A DNA stretch of 64,000 nucleotides, taken from positions 57,071,251 to 57,135,250 of the forward strand of contig CM056994.1 in the NCBI GenBank assembly GCA_029891345.1, written 5' to 3'. Below are positions 57,350 through 64,000 of this stretch, piece after piece. The first letter of the stretch is position 1; each line of letters opens with the position of its first letter. The notes under the pieces were generated by a model. That model searched no databases. It was not told where the DNA came from and saw nothing but the letters and a program-made list of their open reading frames with translations. The DNA comes from Dryococelus australis (Eukaryota; Arthropoda; Insecta; Phasmatodea; Phasmatidae). The translations under genes were made by a program, and so were the position numbers.

Positions 57350-58470
57350 CACTGGTAAAAAAATTCTACCGTAAATTTACGGAAAGTACTGGTGAAAAAA
57401 GAATCCAGAGATCTTCGTAAAAGTAAGAGTACTCCGTGATGTAAATATAGGAATTCTTCGTATATTTTACGGACATGTTAGAATTATATCAAAAAAATAC
57501 GCGGGGTATTAGTACTGTTAATTTTTTATAACCTATATCCTCTGATGAATAGTAACCGAAAATCCGCGATACTTGCCGGAGGGTGGGCGCGAACCATGGA
57601 CCTCTATCGCAGTAGGCCGTTTCGCTATCCATTACACCACGACTGCAGAACCTTAGGAGCGAATGTTATTATGTTTTAAGGATTGTTTCTTCTGCCCGTC
57701 CTCTCACTCAGCTGTTACTCCTACTTGTTTCTGGGCGCTGCTATTTCGGAACACATCTCGGAAACGCAATAAAAGTAATTTTATTACTTTAAATATAGTT
57801 TGTTTATAACAAGGGCAGTATAGCATGAACATTTTGAAACACTATGAATTTCTCACTGGAATACGTTGACAATAGGAACGCAAAAAATAGAAACAAAACT
57901 TCCACATACCTTCAGAAACAGGTAAAAACCAGTATAAATTTATCCAGAAGTGTCCGTAAACCCTCGGTAAAATTACGGACACGTTGATTTCCAGAAACTG
58001 ACTTTCCGTAAATTTCAAGGAACCTCTCCGTTAATTTCCAAGTTAGTGTTCTACACTTTCCGTTAGACATTTTCATTATCACTTTTTATTTTAATTTTCG
58101 TTGTGGGTGTTCTACCGTGTATAAAAAATGATATTAAAAAAGTTAAAATACAATTACCTACAACTCCCACTTTAAAATTGTGGTATAACTTTTATATTTG
58201 TTTACAGACGCCTGGTGCTATTTTTTAATGTTTGAAAGAATAGATCATAGTTTCGTGGATAACATTATCTGCCACAGAAACGATGATTTTCTTGTTACAA
58301 TGGCGAAGAAAGCTTCGAGTAAAATCAACATTGGCTTCGAGTTACGGGGACGAACAAAGGGAATACGGAGACTCCGTATTTTGTATTTACGGACTTAACT
58401 CAGTTTTTAGTCATTACGGATTGCCTTTCCGTAAAACACTTCCGTAAATATGCGGGAATTTTTAACAGTG
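57350..58470. mobile_element. CT-3 CACT-ended transposon
   Basis: 1,121 bp, running from CACTGGTAAAAAAATTCTAC to GGGAATTTTTAACAGTG, with TA on both sides (57348-57349 and 58471-58472). Subterminal TTTACGGA/TCCGTAAA motifs occur repeatedly in both halves (for example CCGTAAATTTACGG at 57370 and a cluster at 57950-58030 and 58370-58450). A tRNA-like module lies at 57575-57648. No transposase frame. CACT tips and TA duplication place it with CT-1 and CT-2 structurally, though the bodies do not align. Confidence 0.82.
57575..57648 (-). promoter_or_regulatory. tRNA-like module in CT-3
   Basis: Minus strand: GCAGTCGTGGTGTAATGGAT with A-box TGGTGTAATGGATAGC (plus 57624-57639), then CGAAACGGCCTACTGCGATA, and a B-box CATGGTTCGCGCCC (plus 57585-57595), ending ACCCTCCGGCA. 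It is the most tRNA-like of the modules seen, about 73 nt. The 5' and 3' ends do not form a convincing full acceptor stem, so a functional tRNA is not claimed. Confidence 0.65.
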
Positions 58471-58472
58471 TA

Positions 58473-60652
58473 GTATCACTGGATTTATAACTCAGATACG
58501 CCTTAATGTTTAATTCACAAAATTATAAAGACATGCCTCCTTTGTTGGCGAGTAAATGTTTGAATGTTTCACAGTTGTGTGCTCATCCTAGCCTGCCTGC
58601 CATGTGACGTCACTTCGATTTGACCCGAGCGCATCCACGTAGAGTATATGTAGTTCGCCACTGCTTAACACGAAATAAGAGTAGGCCTAAATCACGAATT
58701 CGCCAGTGGCACTGCATACTCTAACACATTGAGGTCCAAACACATTTACGGTGTTACAAGTGAGTCACCTATATCCACTACTGCAAGAACACCGGTTCTG
58801 TTGATACCAACTCACCATCGTCCTATTAGTCAATACCACAACGGACACTACCCTGTACTTTACAGCGTTCATTATTGGCCGGTCATCAGACAATGGAGAT
58901 CCGAGCTGATATCTACCCAATCAAACGTCCTTTATCGTATAAAAGGATTTACAACCAACCACGTCTCTTTGTGTGGCTATAAAAGAAAGAAAATATATCA
59001 TTAGCAATATCGTTGTTACTGCGTTGTGGTGTTCTTGAGGTCACGTTAAAACATTAGCCGAACAAAGCATGCACGTCCATGCCAATTTTGTTCTGAACAA
59101 CAAAGAAATCTTAAAATTAGCTTCGCTCGAGCTACACTCGAGCATAGTCTACAAAGTGTTACACACACTCGTGAGACTGCTTTTCCCCTTGGGACATTTA
59201 TTATTTGGCCATGTGTATAGATGTGATAAATTTTCTGTTCGAATGAACTGCCTGCATGCTGGACTTGGACTCCACAACCACATACTTATTCCAGCCCCAG
59301 CAATTTGTTCATTTGCTGTTCCGCAATTGAGTAGAATGTTTTATCCCATAATCAGGTGGCGGCATGGCATTCTGTCATTGTTTTTCTGCACATTTGCTTT
59401 TAGCTCAGTCCCCCCAGGGCATCTCTAACGAACTGTCGCCCAGTTGCAAAGTAACTGAAATGTGCACAAGTCTTAGCATGTCGCCTGATGACTGATGATT
59501 TTACTAAATTATAAGATTCTTACTGAATCCATTATTGATTACTCTCTAAAACAGAAGAAAAAAAACTGTTTTTACTATTTAAATTTGGTTAACATTTTAC
59601 ACGAAACGCCCTGCGAAGATCCGAATCAATAACAAACGTCAAAAGAAATAACGAATTACGTGCAAACAAGTAAAAAGAAAAATTTTACACTCGGCCAAAC
59701 AAGTGAAAATATGACCAAATATCCAGTATACACAAGAACGTGAAGTCTTGCATAATGTATTTAGTCAAACTCTCTGTAAATCGTCACATTTATCACAGTC
59801 ATTTGTTTAGGACGATATCCCGTTCAATGTTGGGACAAGGATTTCGCCTTTGCAAAGAGTTATAAATCTGCTAAAATTGGACCAAATTGCTAATTGTTTA
59901 AAAGTTAAATGTGATCCTTGGTCCAATTAGCTAGACATGCTCATAACTAATGGACTGAAATAATTCATGATTTCATACGGTGAACGCTTCAGACACTTGT
60001 GTATTATTTTTTCTACGTCTGCTGTTACGACACGTATTTTAAATTCGAATATCCCTAGGAATCCTGGGTATCGGGGAGGAATATCCTTCAAGGAAATGCT
60101 ACACGCAGAAGAATAATTCCTAAATCACTATAAAAGATTCATTCGCGAAAACAGCTGCTTGCGAAGGTAGCAATCAGTCAACGTTTTATGGTATCTGGAG
60201 CACAAAATAAGTGTGAAGTATAGTTTTAAAGACTTTGAACTTGCAGGCTTCCCACAGACCCTAATAAATTGGCAATTTTTCGACGATTCCCAATAGCCAG
60301 CTCTAAAGTTGTTCCAGACAGACAAAAATTTACTCGCACTTATTTGAAATGGTTTCAATGGAATAACTGTTTCACTTATAGAATTAGATTGATTTAATGG
60401 TAATGTATGTTCTGATGTGCAATGAATTCCACTACTACATTTATTAATGTCAATCAATTCTCAAGATTAAACTGGATGTTTACGAAACGCAGTTCAATGT
60501 CTGAAATTAGGTTTTATAGGTGCTTATCTCGTCAGTTTTTCTTGACTGATTACTCTTGTCAGGCTAACGTGAACATGAACAGCTGACGTAACTACGATAT
60601 TAACTCTATTAATTGCTGCTGGTTTTGTACTACGTGCGGTGTTTAGGTACAT
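58473..60652. other. No gene recognised
   Basis: The phrase CCCCCAGGGCATCTCTAACG (59411-59430) with ACTGTCGCCCAGT may be an SN-2 interior fragment. The plus-strand frame at 59069-59428 has no recognisable motif. Confidence 0.4.
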
Positions 60653-60874
60653 AGTGAGTGAGCGAAGAGATTTGGGTGGCTCTTAACTTCGAGGTGCTCA
60701 GAGTGATGTACGGAAGAGCGCCGGAATGAAAGGGCGGTGTAAACGGGAGATTTCCGAGTGAACCCGCCGACCAGCGCCATCGTCCGACACGATCCCCATA
60801 CGCGAAAATCCGGGAGCTACACCGACGGGAGTCCAGTAGGAGAGTGGTCTAACTACTGTATTACCGCGGCCCCA
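60653..60874 (-). mobile_element. SN-1 tRNA-derived SINE, copy 5
   Basis: Minus strand: GGGGCCGCGGTAATACAGTA head, GGGGATCGTGTCGGACGATG body, GGCGCTGGTCGGCGGG, CGGAAATCTCCCGT, CCGGCGCTCTTCCG and the tail CTCTTCGCTCACTCACTATG. The B-box is deleted (GGACTCCCGTCGG). Confidence 0.82.
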
Positions 60875-60994
60875 TTTCACACGGAAGGGGGAACCTCAGC
60901 ACGAACTTGAGCTGCATCCGCCTGCAAATTTGCAAGGCATCTGCCCGTCACTACCAAAGGCAGGACCATGGGGTAGACAGGACGCAGAGACGAA

Positions 60995-61256
60995 ATGACG
61001 TGGCGGTAGTGGTTCCTTTGATGTGGCCGTAGCCATTCTGATTGGCTGCGTCAGGTCCTGGGAGCGGCCTCGTGTCTGATTGGCTAGAGCATGCCGAGGA
61101 AGGTTCCCTATTGGCTGGCCTGCTGGCTGGCGAACAGATTACCAGACGCTGATTGGTGAACGGTGTTCCAACGTGTTGCTGACCAGTGACGCCATTTTGT
61201 GTAGTTTTTATAAGTGGCTGTTTCGCCTCTATTCTTACATATTCTATGGCAGAGAC
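60995..61256 (+). repeat. RP-1 repeat, copy 2
   Basis: The fullest copy: GGTTCCTTTGATGTGGCCGT, CATTCTGATTGGCTGCGTC, GTCTGATTGGCTAG, TTCCCTATTGGCTGG, AGACGCTGATTGGTGAACGG and GTGACGCCATTTTGTG, with five ATTGG cores in about 130 bp. Confidence 0.65.
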
Positions 61257-62384
61257 TACTGGTTGCCTGCCGAGACAATGAAGCAGTTTTACAAGATGGC
61301 ATAGCCGACCAAATAAAACGCCCATTCAGACATTATAAATACACATACAAAAATCGCATTGTTATTCGGCATCGGGCTGAACTTCACAGTACTGTATAAA
61401 CCGGAGTTGACATTATTCTATTGGCTGCTGCATATATGAAGCCACGCCCTTTATGACTCAACTTCATGAGATTCGGGCACACAATTGTGAAGTGTTCATT
61501 TATTGCCGCAGTGTTTCCCAGGGCGTGTCAGATAAAGTATGGTCCAATGACAAAACCATTGCACAGGTACGTGTGTTTAAAGTTTAGCTAGTCCCAAAAA
61601 AATGCGATTTTTGCAGGTCTCTAAATTATAACGCAACTAATCCGCTATCGGCTGCAGTAAAGTCAAAAAAGATCTCACCATTTGGCCTAGTGTCTTTCCC
61701 TCCATAGTTGGCCTGCAGAATATTTCTTATCTCGGATTTAACGTGGAGCGGGAAGAGAAACCTGCAGTGAAAGATAGTCTCTGAACGTCAGTGCTACTGA
61801 AATAGAACCAGTGTAATAAAATCAAATACACGTTGAGAAACTGGACAGGAAACACCCCAAGGTGAATTAGTTACGAAATATTCGTGATAATGCAGACGAC
61901 ATGAACGTTCTATTATTATTTTGAAGAATGATTAATAAGTATTTAAAGAAACTGGTTTCATTAATAATAATAGTCTTGGCAGAGTACGCCAACAAACAAG
62001 ATATATCAAATCTGTCGGTTGCGAAAGTATAACGCGAAATAAATTATGGGTTTCCTGCTTTATATTTTAACTGTGGAGTGTAAATCAGAAATGAATAAAT
62101 CGAGCGCACCACATGATGCGTTAAGACATTTGCGTGAAAGACCACCTTTTGAATTCGTTTACACAACACCGCCAATAGGTTCAAGACTGGCATACCTGAT
62201 CCATTCGTATCGTGGACAGTGTACATGATGTCCTTGAGAAACTATCTGAATGCCAGATGGTTTCCTAAGCGTAGAACCTGGAGTAGTTTTTAAATTCACC
62301 GAGGAAGGGTTGACTCCAGGCACTTATTGTTTTGTTACAATATTGCGATTGGACCGCTGTTCTTCAGACCCGCCTTGTGTAACT
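61257..62384. other. No gene recognised; SN-2 fragment
   Basis: 61540-61618 (CCAGGGCGTGTCAGATAAAG, GGTCCAATGACAAAACC, then ATGCGATTTTTGCAGGTCTC) matches the 3' half of SN-2 on the plus strand. Nothing else was recognised. Confidence 0.45.
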
Positions 62385-63030
62385 GTGATTCAGCGATTAA
62401 CAAAAAAAAAAATTGGGTTTGGCTGTGTTGGGGACACGGCCGTTTGTTTTGCGTGAATACGTCTACGTTGACGCGCTCGGACGCCTTGATGTTTATTTTA
62501 CGTTCCCGGTACCACTTCACTCGATCATATGGGGTTTAATGGGCATCACTAGATTGCTTTTGAGATGCTCTTTCCAGCAGTATAGAATTTCTGTATTTAT
62601 ATGTGGCTTTTTGACGAATTTAGGCGAAAATTGTGTTAAGTTTTCTTAATTTTTTTACATTAAACGCATACAATATCACCATAACCACGCTTCACAAATG
62701 TTTTTATACACGCAATCGATTGATCTTAACGAGAGCTGTAGATTGAAACTCGAACGTCGCAGCGTCTAGTCAAGAGTTATACTACGCGGAAGTTATGAGA
62801 CGCGGCGAAACAAACTCAAGATTGCTGTCCCCTTCCCCCCGCCATTTCTCAACGTAACAAATTCTCTGATCCTTTGGCAATCGAGTGGTCTAATTGAATT
62901 TTGAATGTAGACGATAGATTCGGAGCTGCAATGCCAAACTCTAGCCCCCGACTTTATCATCGGATTTTCTGGATTGCCTCCCACTATGGCCGCAGATTTA
63001 AAAACGCATTCACGTCAAAAACAGTACCAC
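62385..63030 (-). repeat. RP-2 repeat, arm 2 of an inverted pair
   Basis: The inverted counterpart of 6350-7015: GGCTGTGTTGGGGACACGGC, TTACGTTCCCGGTACCACTT, ATACTACGCGGAAGTTATGA, ATTCGGAGCTGCAATGCCAA and GGATTGCCTCCCACTATGG. Mismatches and small indels are frequent, so the copies are old. Confidence 0.7.
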
Positions 63031-63103
63031 TGAGTCATGAAGGATCCTACACAAGTTTTACATTCAGGCAGCAGCACGTAGATACACAGTATGGGTTCGA
63101 GTT

Positions 63104-63143
63104 GTTGAGAGATTTGGGCGGCTCTTGAGACCTTGAGAGCCGA
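63104..63143 (-). mobile_element. SN-1 SINE tail fragment
   Basis: GAGAGATTTGGGCGGCTCTT then GAGACCTTGAGAGCCGAT is the minus-strand image of the SN-1 3' tail (AAGAGCCGCCCAAATCTCTC). The head and body are missing. Confidence 0.55.
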
Positions 63144-64000
63144 TTATTGGCTAGTCCATACATTGCTGTGAAGTCTAACCTGCTAGCAAAGCAATTCGCG
63201 AAAATCTTAGGGTTGCAACCAATGAGTTAAGTCACTTGCGGGTTTTTTCTTCTTGGCTGCTGTGGCCATAAGTAGCCACATGCCTATCTAGCCAGGCTGA
63301 GGAATCTGCTACTGCAAGAAATACCTTCAGTGTTTGGCGTGCTCACAACCGCTACATGCGGGCAAAGAAGTCGCCCAACCATACAAGTTAAGGGCAGTTA
63401 CAGTTTTGAAGTACACCTGTGAAATATTTTCTAACAAAACTAATTGGTAGAGTACATGAATTTCGGAAATTCGTACGGTTACAGGCTAGACTTCAAGCAC
63501 GCATACCTAGGGGTACTGAAATTTCGCGAACAGATTCCAAGACCAGCTGTATTTCAAAACACTGTAGGATCGTTTACCTATCTTGATTGGCTGAATTAGT
63601 TTTTGGAACTTGTTAACTGTCTACAGACGAATCACGTAAGAATTGCCGAATTCTGAGTGGCCCGGTCAAATATGAAAACGCCTTCTCAAGCAGACAGCAA
63701 CCAATGGCAATAGATAAACTGCAGTTGGGTGCTTATAGTATTGAAGTCTACCGTGTACTCGTATGTTTTCGCGAAAAATCACGAGCTCTACGCATACCCT
63801 AGTGGTAATTTGTTTGGACCGCGATGGTTTTGACTAGCTCTTGTAACCTCTTCAACCGGTATAAACAGGAAGATATGGACTGTCACTACAGAAAATTTAA
63901 GTAATAAAAACGCTTGCTCCGTGACACCCGCCAATGAATAAACAGTTGCGTCCCGAGCATGTAAAGCACTGCTAAGTTTAGGCTGCTAACAAATTCATTT
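63144..64000. other. No gene recognised
   Basis: 63460-63530 (ACAGGCTAGACTTCAAGCAC, GAAATTTCGCGAACAG) resembles pieces of SN-2. Limits are unclear. Confidence 0.35.

Noticed and set aside
57575..57648. Functional tRNA gene
   Set aside because: The boxes are good, but the acceptor stem does not pair fully, and the segment is internal to a transposon. Called a tRNA-like module only.
59069..59428. Plus-strand frame of 119 codons
   Set aside because: Hydrophobic stretches but no membrane-protein family I recognise, and no splice or start context. Kept as unrecognised DNA.
6350..63030. Whole window as one giant transposon bounded by the RP-2 arms
   Set aside because: The arms are strongly diverged, show no terminal sequence or target duplication, and the interior has no large coding set.

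Overview
The window looks like intergenic or intronic DNA from a large, repeat-rich arthropod (probably insect) nuclear genome. I see no intact host gene, no rRNA, no credible functional tRNA gene and nothing bacterial. The pointers to an arthropod are a Harbinger transposon with a MADF-BESS partner protein, a Ty3/gypsy integrase relic, tRNA-derived SINEs, and a SINE tail with the GGTTTTCCC...AGGCGAATGC motif that I recall from insect SINEs. The exact lineage cannot be fixed from the sequence. Most of the short open frames are chance or cross repeat copies.

Layout. 1-7.6 kb: scattered MITEs and SINEs, and one arm of a diverged inverted repeat pair (6.35-7.0 kb; partner at 62.4-63.0 kb). 7.6-26 kb: mostly unrecognised AT-rich DNA with isolated MITEs and SINEs. 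26.3-34.4 kb: a dense cluster of one MITE family with terminal inverted repeat GGCTGTTCACGGTAAA (called TA-1 here), including short derivatives. 36,058-39,516: a decayed but structurally complete PIF/Harbinger transposon; its nuclease gene (+) and MADF-BESS gene (-) have interdigitated exons and introns. 40-58.5 kb: CACT-ended DNA transposons (families CT-1, CT-2, CT-3), several nested insertions, a gypsy integrase fragment and a solo LTR. 58.5-64 kb: unrecognised DNA with two SINE copies and the second arm of the inverted pair.

The most interesting pattern is in three DNA-transposon families with unrelated bodies. All begin CACT and end AGTG (one 5' end is mutated to CAAT). Where readable, they have 2-bp target duplications. 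Each carries its own array of short subterminal motifs and an internal tRNA-like module with A-box- and B-box-like sequences. This resembles the EnSpm/CACTA plan combined with a pol III-type module. I have not seen this described, but I could not search.

Family names (TA-1, TA-2, CT-1 to CT-3, SN-1 to SN-3, RP-1, RP-2, HARB-1, HARB-M1, HM-1) are provisional labels made for this annotation. Repeat boundaries were aligned by eye and may be off by several bases.
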